64,000 nucleotides of DNA from Poronia punctata (lineage: Eukaryota > Ascomycota > Sordariomycetes > Xylariales > Xylariaceae), in assembly GCA_022579005.1 (NCBI GenBank), contig MU401561.1, forward strand, positions 1-64,000. The letters run 5' to 3'. Made by a program: the position numbers and the translations under genes. Of the stretch, positions 33,904 to 46,698 are shown in pieces. The first letter of the stretch is position 1. The number at the start of each line of letters is the position of its first letter. The notes beneath the pieces were generated by a model that was not told the DNA's origin, made no database searches, and was given only the letters and a program-made list of their open reading frames with translations.

Positions 33904-35316
33904 GATGACAAGACTGCGAAGCTTTCCTTGCTTGTTGTAGAGATTGAGTCTCTTTACAGGTTGACGGATATGTTAACTTGACACTCGTATAGATTTAGAG
34001 CTAGGGTACAGATAATTCTAGCACGGATACATATGAAATGTCACCTCTATTCTCTTTTTGTTTTTATCCATAAAACATCGGGAAAGAGTACACAGAGACC
34101 CTGAAAATTGGGGATTTCCTCGTAACCCTTGACAATTCCCGAAACCCCACGGGGCCTCGCGTGTTCAGCCCTCTCGATGGAATCATGCAATGGAATTATT
34201 CTGTATTCCTCACGGCATTTGCTATGTCCAGTAACGATTCCGGTGGAGGTATCCCGAAGAACGACCGATACCGGAATCTAGACCCTACGATACCACGATG
34301 TAAATGTCAGCACCGCAATTCCCGACCTCTATCTATTATTCTTATCTCCTCTCAAGTGCATATCAAAAGCAAGTATCGATTTAATAAACCACAAGGTACT
34401 TTGTATTTTGCCCACAAAACCGTGCGAGTGCCGATAACGTCGCGTATGAATGGTAGCATTTGTAACACGGCCTGGGAAGATGATAGCTGATCCCCCCTTG
34501 TTAAAGATTATCGCCGATCGGCAATTACGTATATATTTACGTACAGTTGAAAAGGACCCAACTTTTGTAGGCCTTGACATGGACAAGGTGTAGATAACGC
34601 CAAGTGGCCAGGGTTAGGTATACCCCCAGGTCTAGATGCAGACCATCTGCACCGGCCCGCACAACAAAACGGTTCCGAGCGGGTCACCCCGTGGGGGGGG
34701 GTGGGGGTTGGCCCGCATATATCCTGCCCTACTCCTAACACGTAGAATCGTTAACGATTTTGATCATGCAGGTAAATGGATCCTAGCGGCCGCAAGGACC
34801 CTGTAAATCAGCACACTCCTATGTTACATTAGCAAGGCCGAGCACATTCTCCAACATGTTCGTAACTGGACTAATTAACCACGGTGTTCAATGTTTGTAA
34901 AACTGCAAACAACTTTTCGGTCTCTAGCCACGGCATATTCAGCTGTACATGGGTAAGAAGACATATTTACTTTTAGTAGGTAAGAGCAGGGGCTGGGAAA
35001 CACATCACTCAGTCGGCACTACCGTCATGACGACCTCTCGGAATTGGGCGAAATATCCGCAGGATAGTATCACCGTAATATAGGCTTGGCATTGCTATCG
35101 TGGGATGGGATAATTAACCCCCTAAAATAAGTGGTAATAACACCAATTGTTATGCCAGTTATAGAAATACCTTGCAAGTTTCATATCACACACATATCCT
35201 ACTGTCACATGTACCGCCTAAGGTTTCTAGACAAGGTCACGGCACCAAATAAGGCAATCATAGTAAACACAGCAAGGTAAACATGTGATTTTGCTACAAC
35301 AGTCCATAGTGAACAC
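33904..35316. other. Intergenic between OMT promoter and FAD monooxygenase
   Basis: 1.4 kb with a G-rich/C-rich patch at 34680-34715 and no supported gene. The segment 35205-35316 was open in frame with the upstream monooxygenase ORF, but the spliced gene stops at 35317. Confidence 0.45.
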
Positions 35317-36788
35317 TTATAGCGCTTGAGCCATCTCCCTAATATGTGTTGGCCAAAAATGTTCCAACGTATCGATATATCTCTTGAACGACTCGCTAGA
35401 GGTATCCGCCAAACACCTAAAGAACCAGTCATCGAGATTACCAGACTGAATCCTAAGCTTGCTCTGTAACAAGAATCAGTAAACTCATTAGACATGACAT
35501 GACAGTGGTCCAGTGGACGTACCCAAGTTGAAACCGGATCGACAAAGAATTGGAATACTTGTCGTCTTTCGTCCGAGTACATAGTCAACAGGGGATCGAC
35601 AGGCTTGCCTTCGCGCATCGTCATGATTAGCGCCTCACTGAGCGCTACAACGTCCAATAGACAGTTGCTCAGACCTAAACCGCCGATGACCTTGCCAGGT
35701 AATTGTGAGTTACGGCTCATATAATCGAGAATGGTAGGGCCGGCCTCTTTAGTGTTCAAACTTACATTATTGATATGAGCTGCATCACCAACCAATAGAC
35801 ATCTTCCTTTCCTAAAGTTTGCCGCGAGCCGCTGGTGGACCGTATATGTGGCTCTCCTATCGATTTTATATGACACGGGGCGAGCTCCGACCCAGACTCT
35901 GTCATAATGCTGAGAGATATATTCATCTGCCAAGAAGGCCTCTTCGCTTTGATTCGTTAAATCAGCCGGGTTGAGCGCAAACGTGACTCTCCACTTGGAC
36001 ACCTCGCCTAGTTTTGGAGGCGTAAGGGGGGAGAGGACGGTATAATGTACGGGATCCATGATGAGTGTGGTGGTAATTGGACCGCCCTCTCCATTGGGTA
36101 GCCATACGTCCGTGGCCACGAGCCTCTCGGGCCAAGTGTGGCCCTGGAAGGGAATACCGAGAAGGGATCTGGCTTTCGATCTGCCGCCATCTGCACCGAC
36201 CAGAAATGAAGCCGAATATGTTGATTCAGAGTCAGACGAGACTTCTCTGACTCTTATCCGCACATGGACATCGTTCCCGCCACTCCCGTCTTCTTCGATC
36301 GAAACGAGTTCCCTCCCAAACGAGACATCGACGTTACCGGTAGCAACGGCCTTGTCCATCAAAACCTTGCACATTTGAGACTGCGGGATGTTGAGCATAC
36401 TGATGGCCGGTTTGCCATCCATCGGTGCCCTGGGAGGACCTCTAGGATCAAACTTGTCTGCATCTTCCTTGGGGAAGCTCGTAACCAGCTGCCCGGGCTT
36501 TTTGCTGCTGCCTTCGCCCGCGACTGATACAGGCGGGAGACGGATATCGAGGCCCGTGGACCTGAACCCGCCTCCTTTCTCGATGATGTCTCTGTATACA
36601 TCGGCTGCGTCCAAAGCAAATTGGACTTGGGGATAGAGCATGCATGCTCTGGGAGCCTCTGATAGACTGTCGGATTTCTCGAATACTTTTACCGAGACTC
36701 CGGCTTGCCCTAGACGGAGAGCTGTGAAGAGGCCGACGGGCCCGGCACCGATGATGAGGACATCGGCGTCGACTGTCTTTGCTGGCAT
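35317..36788 (-). CDS. FAD-dependent aromatic monooxygenase (phenol 2-monooxygenase/PHBH-like, group A)
   Basis: Exons 36788-35766, 35690-35523 and 35463-35317 give 445 aa. The N-terminus has the dinucleotide-binding VLIIGAGPVGLFTALRL (residues about 10-26), then EAPRACMLYPQ. The middle has the FLVGADGGRSKARSLLGI box (DG motif) and the C-terminal FAD ribityl motif GRCLLVGDAAHINN (about 328-341), continuing across intron 1 into VIGGLGLSN. After intron 2 the tail reads SKLRIQSGNLDDWFFRC and ends in MAQAL. These flavoenzymes hydroxylate activated aromatic rings with NAD(P)H and O2. Intron 1 is 75 nt with no stop in frame, so an unspliced transcript would still translate through it. Divergently transcribed from the methyltransferase at 38084. 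Confidence 0.9.
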
Positions 36789-38083
36789 GACTGAAAGAGT
36801 TGTTGAGAACTAGTAGGGAAACGGAATTATGGAGGGAAAGGCGAGATCACGCCGACGTGAAAATCTGGGAGACGAAAACTCCTGCAAGAAAGCAAGGACC
36901 TTAGTGGGGAGTTTCAAAAACACTGCTAATAAACCACCTACCTAGTCCACTATAACTCTTGATGACGCTAGCATTTAACAAAATATAGTGATTCGTCTAC
37001 AACAGGCACAGATTAGCGGAGTAGGATGAGTTTCATTCATCAATACCCCTAAAGTATTCCCCGATCGGAGAATGCGCCAGCTGCTCCACATCGGGGTGAT
37101 AGTCGCCGACAGAACCCTTACCTTCGATGCTGCAGCTTATCTGTGCGTTGCATTTATGGGTTCGGCGTGTTTCCTTGAACGATGAAGCATGAAAAGAAAA
37201 CGTTTAATTGGAAGACGTGGACATTTATGACCGGTCCGGGGACTCTTCTCCACTTACAAAGCAACCTATGAAGCACTTCGCCGCAGCCGAAAAGGTCGAG
37301 ACCGCGTGGTCAGGGGTGTAACCGAGCATCTTCTTCTATAAGAAATGCGACGCCGTTATCTGCTTGATCAGCTTCGGCCTCGACCTGCATCGATATAATC
37401 CTGGCGGGGCACCGTAGAAATATCCGGCGTGAAGGGGGGGAATTGAGTAGGTAGGTAATGCTTGTCAAATCCGGGCGCAAGAGCCTCAATCCCGTAGATG
37501 ACAAGGCCCTTTTGGGATCCAAGTTGCATAAAAGGATTCTCGGGAGGATCCCAGCTACATATGATTGTTAGATTGACACCCTTGTGGCGTAACATCACTG
37601 ACACACACACGGGTTTCGTTCAGCTTGCCCTTGACATGTAGGTACCCCCATGCACACCGGTATCCGGCACTTACTGAGCTCACCGTACACACCCTTGATC
37701 CTAGACATTCAATCGAGCAATGTAAAATATACTCCCAGACGAGTATCCCGTAAGCAAGTGCCGCAAGGAGGATGCCGTCTTACCACCAAAGAGGGGTAAG
37801 GACACCGAATTGTCCAAGAATAACGTTTCTTGGGAGTTATACCCGAGGTCAGTTATCTCGTAAGCACAACTACGACCACTCAGAGTCGTTACCTCGGCTT
37901 ACGATATCATTATTCGAGAAACGAGACACGGTTTGGAAGGCAACGAAAGATTTCATAAAGTGAACCGGAACTCAGTCCATCAGCTTCAAATCTTTCAGCC
38001 ACTGAGTTGAGCGCATGGCATAGCCTTCGACCTCTTTTCATCCATAACGACTTTGGCGACTACAGTATCTATCAGATGCAACC
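36789..38083. promoter_or_regulatory. Shared divergent promoter region (FAD monooxygenase / methyltransferase)
   Basis: 1.3 kb between two head-to-head genes of lobe A and without a supported gene, so it probably carries the control sequences of both. I did not identify a convincing palindromic CGG site for the Zn2Cys6 regulator. Confidence 0.5.
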
Positions 38084-38988
38084 ATGTCCACACCAGTGTA
38101 CAACCTCAACCACCACTGGGACGAAGAGATTAGACGACTCAGGATACAGCACAATTTCTTCCGCAGCGTGACCGGAGGAGACCTCCCAGATCCCGTATGG
38201 GAACACATCAAGCAGCTGAAGGCGCCTAAAATCGCAGACATCGGCGCAGGTACGGGGATCTGGGCTACCGAGTTAGCCCCGAAGCTTCCGGACACAAGCG
38301 TGATTGATGGTTACGACATCGACGTGATCAAGTTTCCCGATGCCAAAACGCTACCGGGCAACGTCACGCTACAATTCGGCGACCTCTTCAAACCGTTTCC
38401 GCCAGAGGCCGTCGGGAAATATGACGTCGTGCACGTGAGGTTCCTCGTCTTTGCGCTGAAGAAAGACGAATGGATCGTGGCAGTGAAGAATTTGAGCAAG
38501 TTGCTAGCACCCGGTGGTTTCTTGTTCTGGGAGGAAACTGGCCAGTATAGTTGGGCTTCATCTCCTTGGAGTGAACCTTACTATCAGTGGGTCAAGCTTG
38601 AATCTGAAGTGGGTATCCAGCTTGGTCGGGATCCATTGTAAGTATTTCAAATCCACCTCCTCTCCCACTAGCATCGATATGTGCTGATTTCACATACTAC
38701 AATAGAGCGCCAACAAAGCTTCCCTCCCAGTTCAAAGAAGCTGGACTCCTTGATGTGGCTGAGAGAGTCTTCCCCACGCTGCACCACTCGAGCACCAGAC
38801 CTGCTGATGAGCAGCCTGGCTTGCTCATCATGGCGCAATCCATAGCCGGTCTTATAGAGAACGGAACGCTAAAGGGTAGATATACGGAAGAAGACGTGCG
38901 GAAGCTTGTCGATGCAGCTAGGGTTGATGTCGAGAAGGGGGCGGCTATCAATGCCAACTTCCACTGGACTTGGGGTAGAAGACAGTAG
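38084..38988 (+). CDS. Class I SAM-dependent methyltransferase (LaeA/UMTA-like)
   Basis: Exons 38084-38637 and 38706-38988 give 278 aa. Motif I is KIADIGAGTGIWATELA (about 47-63), followed by the acidic SAM-ribose loop VIDGYDID, then YDVVHVRFLVFAL and LAPGGFLFWEE. This is the small Methyltransf_25 type found in many fungal gene clusters, where some members methylate O, N or C and others resemble the regulator LaeA. It lacks the long N-terminal extension of LaeA itself, so I favour a tailoring enzyme. It is the only plus-strand gene of lobe A. The spliced tail ends ANFHWTWGRRQ. Confidence 0.87.
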
Positions 38989-41900
38989 AGATGGAAGAGT
39001 CTGTTCCGCAAGCATCTATTTACACTCATCACTAAGGTAGGTAGCAATAGTCCAAGACGTTGATTTAAGCTCAATGCACTTGTGCAAAGCTAGCAATTAG
39101 TTTGACTTAATCGGTTTTAGTTCCCCGGACTAGAGTTTGGAGACTGATGGCTAGATCAACGTCGGAGTGGGAATCCCAAGTCTTGGCAGACCCATAGTGT
39201 TTGGGAGAGTATCAAGTGAGTAATGGTCGAAGACACGAGCATCTCACCACAAACATGTATCTAGTAAAGGCAATGGTTAGTTTGAAAGGGTTGAACACAT
39301 GTTTATTTCCTCATCTACCTAAGCGCCTCCAGACCTTTTCTTGTTGCTGTCTTAACCAGGTGGGTCTCCCACCCAGGACGTGTAAGTTACGATGCCAACA
39401 TATTATCCTATAACCAAACCAGATCGTGAAGTATAAGTATTACATTTTGGTGGGTTCTTCGGGGAGTTTTAACGGGCGAGAATATAGAGACTGTGAATCC
39501 GAAGGGGAGTCTTACTACACTTGAGCTATCCTTTCAGTCCTTTACCGCTTGCTGGTTTCACGACCCATATTCCAGTTTTTTCCTTTCTTCACGGCCCGAT
39601 ATGAAGTGGATCTGCATTAAAGGGCATTGAATGCTTGTTTACTCATGTATTATTCTCACAAAGTAGCAAATACGGCCAACACTGCAAGTATCCTAATCTG
39701 TTCTAAATGATGAATACTGGCAGGCCTTCTCTTAAAATAAGAAAAGGCAGGCCAGATATCAGTAGTGTAGAATTGAACGGTTGTACCAAGTACACGTAGA
39801 CTTGTTCCCGGGGATTGTACTCTCAGTATTGCTGTGGGGTTAGTAGGGTTAGGGTTATTACGTTGTAACATGAGCAATACTTGGGCTTTGAGCATAACCT
39901 TTCCTACCTCATCTACGTCTTGGACAAATGTGTCATCCCGAGGGATGTTAAGATCAGACCACTACGTTTCCAATGTTATTTGCCAACTTTAGTTGTCTCC
40001 CTAGATATCGCACAACAAAATTGTTACGGTTTACACTTTGTTGGCCTGGCGAGTAGCCTGTGACGTAGTGACTAATCCAAACCGATTCATTTCTCCCTTA
40101 TATAACCAGCAATGGATAGAGCTGTAGCTAGGAAGAAGTTCGTTTGTCTGTGTGTAGTATCGGTACCAATAAGTTAAACCTGAAATCCCCGGTCGGAAGC
40201 GTGACAGAAGTCACATGGCTAGGCCTTCGGGGGCCAAAGCCAGACCGTCGATATCAAATAAGTAACTCCAATGAAGAAGCTAGAAACGACTTGAGAACAA
40301 GGTGTAGCAGTGTACGACTGTGCAACCCTGGCGTACTTGCTATATCGAAACTTCTTCAACATCATGTTATAAACAGTAGAACTTCCTGTCCACAGTCACC
40401 CCTATCCGCACATTCCTCTCTAGGCCCTTGACCCATCCGTCGGGGCACCGCTCTTAGTATTTTGGTCAAGTAGCACGACGATGATAGGGGCTAAGGATAC
40501 GGACGACTCTTAATCCAGCCTCTTAGACAATTGTAGCCCCACTGCGACAGTCCAAGTTGCCCTATAGGTAGCACTCTAACATCTTCATCACCTAACGGTA
40601 TAGGTATGCTTCTAACCTTTTGACTCCTACCATGGCTTTATTATCAGTGGGGATGTTGTATGCTGTGCCCTCCCGCGTATGCATAACCCCCCGAACTTAC
40701 CATTGCCTCGGACGAATTTTCAAGAACGACCTATCTTGGTTCCAAGTTTTGACCAGTGCAAGCTGCCTACCCATGGAGCTCATGTAGCAGCGTTCAATGC
40801 TTCCGTCCCTGCAAAAATAGATTTGTTGCAAAGTGTTCTTTTGGCTACAGCTATAGTATTCATTCAAAATATTTCTGCCTAAAACCTCTCGCTGTCCTGG
40901 AAAAAGTCCCAATGTCCATATCTCGCCGCGTATAGTCTATGTAGGTAGCGTTGCCTGTTAACATGTGGCCAAGCTTTAGGACGGTGTGAGTCTCTATCGC
41001 CCACGCCTCCTCATATTATAGGAATATTTCTTTCTTTGCTTGATAATAGATCGTCGTAATTACGCAGGTAGAAGAGGGGGTTAGAGGTTCATGACACTTT
41101 CATAGTGACATCCTTTACCGGCATGTAAGCAGTCTTACTGCCTCTAATGTCTTTTTGCTCAGATTTCCATCACCCTTCTGTAGTTGTTATCGCTACTTAG
41201 CTTCCTGAGTGAGGTATAAAAGTGTGTCTTAGTCGCTCCGGCAGGGACCCATTAAACCGCCCTTGCGCATAGGTAGCTATTGCGTGGATTAGCTTTCAAA
41301 AATTAAGCGAGTAGATACGCGTCACCCGTACCGTCTGTCGAAGACGCTCAGATATCCTACTACTCAGGTGAGTCACTTCGGCGCGAGACTGTCCTCGGTG
41401 ATGGAAAGAGTAGCAGTGTGTTCGTTTGGAGAATGCTTCGTTTCGATGTCTCTGTAGCCGAGTGCATCAAGTCTAGATCTGCCCACCTGGTTACATGTAG
41501 TGATGAAACTAATTAGATGTAGTTTTGGGACAACATAGGACCTCCTGAGTGGTGACGCGAACGCTGTTTTATCACGTCCTCTAATATCGTTGAGACTACC
41601 GTAGCGGCTAAGAGCCCGAGATCCCGGAACGGAAGGGTATCCGCGACAGAATCACACTTCTTTGGCACACCCTCTCCCGCTAACGTCCAAATTTCTAGTT
41701 CCTAATTACTAGCATCCTTGTAAGCGAAAAGCACAAGAGGATTTGGCAGACGCAACGGTCATACGGCAAATAAGATCCGTAGTTGCGCAGGCGCTACGTA
41801 AAAGCCGATTAGATAATAACCTCAGGCAAGAACGAGAATGGAACATCACGACTGGACTCCAGCGGTACCCTACCCTAGCACCATGAACATATCAAATATT

Positions 41901-43550
41901 ATCAAAGGGTGGTGTATTACGGCCCTTTCTCAACCCCTTTTCTCAGGGGGTGTAGCAGATTGTCATAGTTGTATACGACGGGTGATTCCAGGTGTAACTT
42001 ATTGTTGTTGCACAAGGAGAGAAGAGCTCCTCCCTAGCCATGACCCTATCTATTGCTGGTTGTATCGAGGGAAACGAGGTAGTGTAGATTGGTTAGTGCT
42101 TTGCTGGCCACTCGCCGGGTCAGCACAATGTGAACCGTGCCACAGATTATGCATTTCCATGGATATTGCAATGAAACTGGAGGTTTACTGCTAGGTACAA
42201 TGACCTTTTCTTTATACCAGAGGGGGTCTAACTGGATGGACGCATTAACTAGATTTCAAGGGCTTTGCATTGATTCTGGTTACATGAACGTATTCTTAAA
42301 AGTAGATCTTCGTATATTGTGTAGTGAATGGATAGCTAGGTAACTCCGGTACAAGATGGGAGAAAATGACAGCCACATATACAGAAAAAATGAAAGAAAT
42401 TATAGCCCCCTGGGCCCCTGCAGCTACCCGTTACGTCAAGGGTATAAGGTCCATAACAAGTATAATGGTCGGCCTAACCATCGGCGGCGTCCTTGGAGGA
42501 TATGGACCACCACTTTACAACATGAATGAATGCCATCTATTTGGGCGTTTGTAATCTCGACGATTTGAGACTAATTTACTCTGAACAGCCTGCATAGCAC
42601 TTGAAACACAAGGGGAACTCAGGGAAGACGCTCCTGGCCCAGACATCCACAAGAAAAGGCCACATAACTGTCGCCCACTGTCTCTCCGGGTAGGGCGATA
42701 CCTCCGCGTCATAGAAAGTGCCAAGTGACATGATGAGGTGTCCTACCCTTATGGGCCGGGACACGCAAGGTGATGTTACGGTACCGGTAGCCTGAGCGTC
42801 CGTCCCGCATGGCACCTCCAAGGCAGATTTCTTATAAATAGTTTTATAGATAGTTCTCATTCGAAAGTAAATTTGTTTCCAATTATTAATAGGCACACAG
42901 GGTAGTGGGGCCCTTGGGAGGAAGATGGTCAGAAACCCTCAACTTCCAGCGCCTTCTCTTCTGCTTAGTCAAAAAATGGTTGCGAAAATCCTATTAGCTA
43001 CAGGTGACCAGTGCATTTTAGCCGTACTCACTGTGTAGAGGCACCCTTTATATGTGGCACATCCATCGTCAGTTCTTTCGAATTCGACCTTGCCTGACCT
43101 AGTTAACCCAGACCCTTGGCTTTCATGTTTACCTGCTGATGAGCCTATTTTACAAAATGTAGATGACGACTTTGGTGGTGGTGAGTTTATTATAATTAAT
43201 GATCAAGTTCGGCTTGTGCCGTGTCCCGAAGAACCTTGGTTATGTTGCTCGTTACCCAATATACGCCTACACACGGCTAAACACCCATGGCAAAAGACGC
43301 CGAAAGCGTAACTCATGTTCAACTTGTAATCAATCAACTTCCAAAATGTACCCAAGGCTATAACCACCCTACAAAGTACTCCTCTATCTACGGTCTCCTG
43401 CCCCAATTGTTTCTAAACCACAACACCTGTTGTAACCTTGGAATTTCCCTTTGGCTCGTTTCGGAATCGAGCTCTTAACTTGTTGTTTACTATTTATTGT
43501 ATAACGTAGTGTATTCCTTGTGTGTGGATATGTGTGTCGTTATAAGAAAC

Positions 43551-43580
43551 CGCGCAGGTTCGAATCCTACAGCTCCTACC
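43551..43580 (+). other. tRNA 3'-half-like fragment
   Basis: The string GCAGGTTCGAATCCTAC looks like a T-arm (4 of 5 stem pairs, TTCGAAT loop), followed by AGCTCCTACCA, which resembles an acceptor end. I could not find the matching 5' acceptor, D-arm or anticodon arm upstream, so this is at most a fragment, for example a tRNA-derived repeat or organelle insertion. Confidence 0.25.
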
Positions 43581-44537
43581 ATTGTGCCAAGTAAGTTGTT
43601 GTCCTAACTTAGCTTATCCCAAAAGACGTTTGTTCTGTTGCTTTATAACACCTTATACCCCTACATCCTGTCTCATCTAAAGTACGCATGTAGTCTAGGA
43701 TAGGTAAGCTTAATATGCAAGCGCTGACCTAATCCCTGTCAGGCTCTGTTGCATGAACTTTGGCCCTAACATCTGTCAAGGTCATGGCCCCCAAATTTAC
43801 CTACCTGACCTGACCTAGCCTGATCTGTGACTTTCCAATTCACCTAACCTAAGTAGGTGGGAATGGAAGTCGGGTAAATAGCTCAGAAATTACGATGTAA
43901 TTAAAGTGCAAGGAAAGTAAGTGTAAGCACTTTATTGTTACAGCGTACTTAAAATGGGAATGCTTGCTAACGTTACACAATATCAATGTAGCCAATTTGG
44001 CTCCTCTCTTTTGGTGACAGCTTGCCTGGCGTTACACGACTAGAAGGGCGCCCATTCTAGCGTACCGTTCCCAAGGCACCTACCCCACTTCCTGACGCGC
44101 CAGGTGCTAGCCAAGAGGTAGACTAGGCCTTGTGGTCGCCCTATGGGATTTACTAGCGAAGAATACAGAACCTATCTCTCCAAAGCTCTCGACCTGCAAG
44201 ACTGCATGCAACACAGGCAGATTGTTAAGACCAAATCGCTTACAGCAACGGTCTTTTGGTGTCTCGTGGCAGGGGGGGCAGCTAGGGATGCCGAGCTAAC
44301 CACGATATAAGCAGTGAGGCTCGCGATACCTTCATTGCCGCAGTACTAGCAGTAATTGTAAAGTACTGCACAAATAGGTCTCGTATAGGTACTTTGTTGA
44401 CGGACCGAGTAGCGCATTCCCAAAATCCACTTCTTCTCTACTAGCTGCGGCGCTTAGAAGTGGGATGAATGGGATGGGTGCATGGAAAAGTACGCTAGAT
44501 AGGTGCCCCCTGTGACTCTCTTTTCTTTGGATGTTGC

Positions 44538-44562
44538 ACCTACTCGTAGGCTACGAGTAGGT
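44538..44562. repeat. Perfect 12-bp-arm palindrome
   Basis: ACCTACTCGTAG and CTACGAGTAGGT flank a single G. The arms contain the TACTCGTA / TACGAGTA octamer that recurs elsewhere in the intergenic DNA. Confidence 0.8.
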
Positions 44563-45836
44563 ACAAGTAGCTATCTCTGTCACGTGTTCGGATAGGCCCG
44601 GATGTGCAGCGGGAATTTGACTGTCACGCTCATTGTTTCTCCATCCGTAACCACAATGCCTTCTACGAGTATATAAAGGGCTCTATGCTTGACAAGGCTA
44701 GCGGCAAGTGCACAGGCCTAGTGTCCCAGCCTCCCCTTTTTAGCCACCCCTTTGCCGCAGGTGTCAAAGCGTGGCTTCGACCTACGATAGGTTTACGTGT
44801 AGGGCTTTTCCTCGTTACGTCGCTTCTCTACTTCCTACAGAAGAGGTGGTTTTGAGTTGTTGTTGTCGGAGGTTTTTTAATCTGCGTGCCTATTTCTCGT
44901 CGCTTAGGAAGTAGGTAGCCGATAGGGCTGTTTCCGACCAAGATACGCTTGCTCAGTATGGCGGCCACACTTGCTAGCATTTGTCCCCGTCCTACGCTAG
45001 ACGGTATTTAGCTAGAATTCACCCTATAGGGCGGACAAGGATGGAAGGGTGGATCGACAAATCTGGGGAAGGTACCGGTACAGCAGGTACCACACGTACG
45101 AGTAGGTACTTTACCTTAGCCGGCAACTTTCGGTAGGTAGATAGTGCAGTTCAACGACCCAACATCCACGTTTATTTCCTGAATCAGCAAACGATTATAC
45201 CAAGACTACTGGGATGCTTTAGTTAGATCCTGTCGAGCCATCTAGATTGTTTATTTCATATGTCCTTCTCGAGGAGCTCGAGCACGGTCGGCGTAACAGG
45301 GATTAGTTCCACCGATACAAGGACTAAGGTTAGATGCTATCTGAAGGTACTTCTTACCTAAGTAAGGATCATGACGCCAACCTGGGCTCAAGGGAGATGG
45401 CAAGCCTTGGTTTTTGTTTACCCTACGCAGAATCAGTGTTAGACACTACCCTATACGAGTAGTCCTAGAGCCCCACGTATGCATAGGGCTTATCAAATTT
45501 CTGACAAAGCTTGAAAACATGCAACCCAGTTTACAAGAATAGGCCTATGGGCCCAGATATGCCTTCATATCTGTTGAGGATAGGAAGGACACTACTTTGT
45601 CTTACTCCATGGGTTCCTCAAATTCCGGTGGATGTTGGCTTCCTGAGGGGGCTCTGTGAAAAGTACGCCCGAGTATATTTTGTTTACAGCATAACTAGGC
45701 CCGAGGCGTCATAGGCCCGACCACTAGGTCCTCAAGCAGCACGGAATATCATGATCCATGATGGCGGACCATACGATGATTGCATTTAATTGACAATGCG
45801 AGCTATCGGTTGAGCGGAAGACGTCCTTTCTCTTTC

Positions 45837-45846
45837 TATATATTAA
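45837..45846 (+). promoter_or_regulatory. Candidate TATA element for the Thr-rich secreted protein
   Basis: CTATATATTA lies about 110 bp upstream of the start codon at 45950. Confidence 0.45.
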
Positions 45847-45949
45847 TCATGACATTGCTGGCCGCAAGTCACCACCACAATACTTTTCCATCACGCTCAC
45901 TTCTTGTGTTATACCTTTGACTACAGACTATAGGTAATAAGGTCCTAAG

Positions 45950-46698
45950 ATGCCGTTCACCCTTCAAATCCCCTCCTTACTCGCCATTGGGTGCCTGGTG
46001 TTTACACCAGCCCTGGCGACGCCAGCTCATGGATTGCCCGACGCCCTTGCGCCACGCGCCGCGTGTCCGACTGAAACCCGGTATAGATCCTATCCTACTG
46101 TAACTTCGGCGCTCACCACGGAAACCATAACCCATACAGAGCGGGTGTACGGATCTACCACGACCACGGAGGGGACTCTTACCCGCACCAACGGCGTGAC
46201 GGTCTACTCGCCAGCCACAGTTTCCGATCCGAGCACAAGGACATTCATTAAGTCCGTCGTTGCGGACGTCATCCCAACGTATACTGAAACGGAAACCTAC
46301 ACGACCACTGTCGTCCAGTCCGACTATGCACCGGAATCGGAGTGCCAGACCACGACGTTCTACACCACACTCGCACAGGCTCCAACTGCAACAGTTACAA
46401 TTGATAGATCGTATGTCGAGAATCAAGACGCTATAGTCAGTTGCCTCGTTGCCTATGCTGACTATTTTCCTTTAGGGTCGTCGTTGTGGAAAAGACGGAA
46501 AGCCTGCCTGTTGAGACAGTGACGACCTATCTCAGCTTCCCGACTGTCACCCAAACCTTTACGGAGCCGGGTGAGACTGTATATGCAGCAACCACCACCT
46601 TGACTGAGACGTGGACGCCGTATGAATATGTCATTCCGACGACCACTAGCACACTCCATTTGAAGGGTTGTAAGGCCTGGGCATGCCAGGCTCAATAA
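45950..46698 (+). CDS. Secreted Thr/Ser-rich protein of unknown function
   Basis: Exons 45950-46410 and 46476-46698 give 227 aa. The N-terminus is a signal peptide (IPSLLAIGCLVFTPALA, cleavage near residue 24). The mature protein is rich in Thr, with many TTT, TET and TVT strings, and has Cys near residue 39 (AACPTET), in ESEC and in GCKAWACQAQ at the very end, so a few disulfides are possible. There is no GPI-type tail. The composition resembles extracellular, O-glycosylated fungal surface proteins; I do not recognise a family. It lies alone between the two metabolic lobes with a good upstream TATA. Confidence 0.75.

Larger units (their letters stand above)
38989..45949. other. Seven-kilobase gene-poor interval between the two metabolic lobes
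   Basis: I find no supported gene. Open frames of 60-120 codons exist (for example 41838-42194 and 43054-43311) but lack motifs. Notable pieces are a doubled TTAGGG-like string at 39845-39857, a tRNA 3'-half-like sequence near 43551-43580, a perfect palindrome at 44538-44562 and five exact copies of TACGAGTA or its complement between 44541 and 45461. It may be eroded repeat or former gene space. Confidence 0.5.

Noticed and set aside
35205..35316. Longer C-terminus for the lobe-A monooxygenase ending at 35205
   Set aside because: The unspliced frame loses the conserved LDDWFFRC tail; splicing at 35523/35463 restores it and stops at 35317.
39840..39860. TAGGGTTAGGG string resembling telomere repeats
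   Set aside because: Only about two units; too short to call an interstitial telomere.
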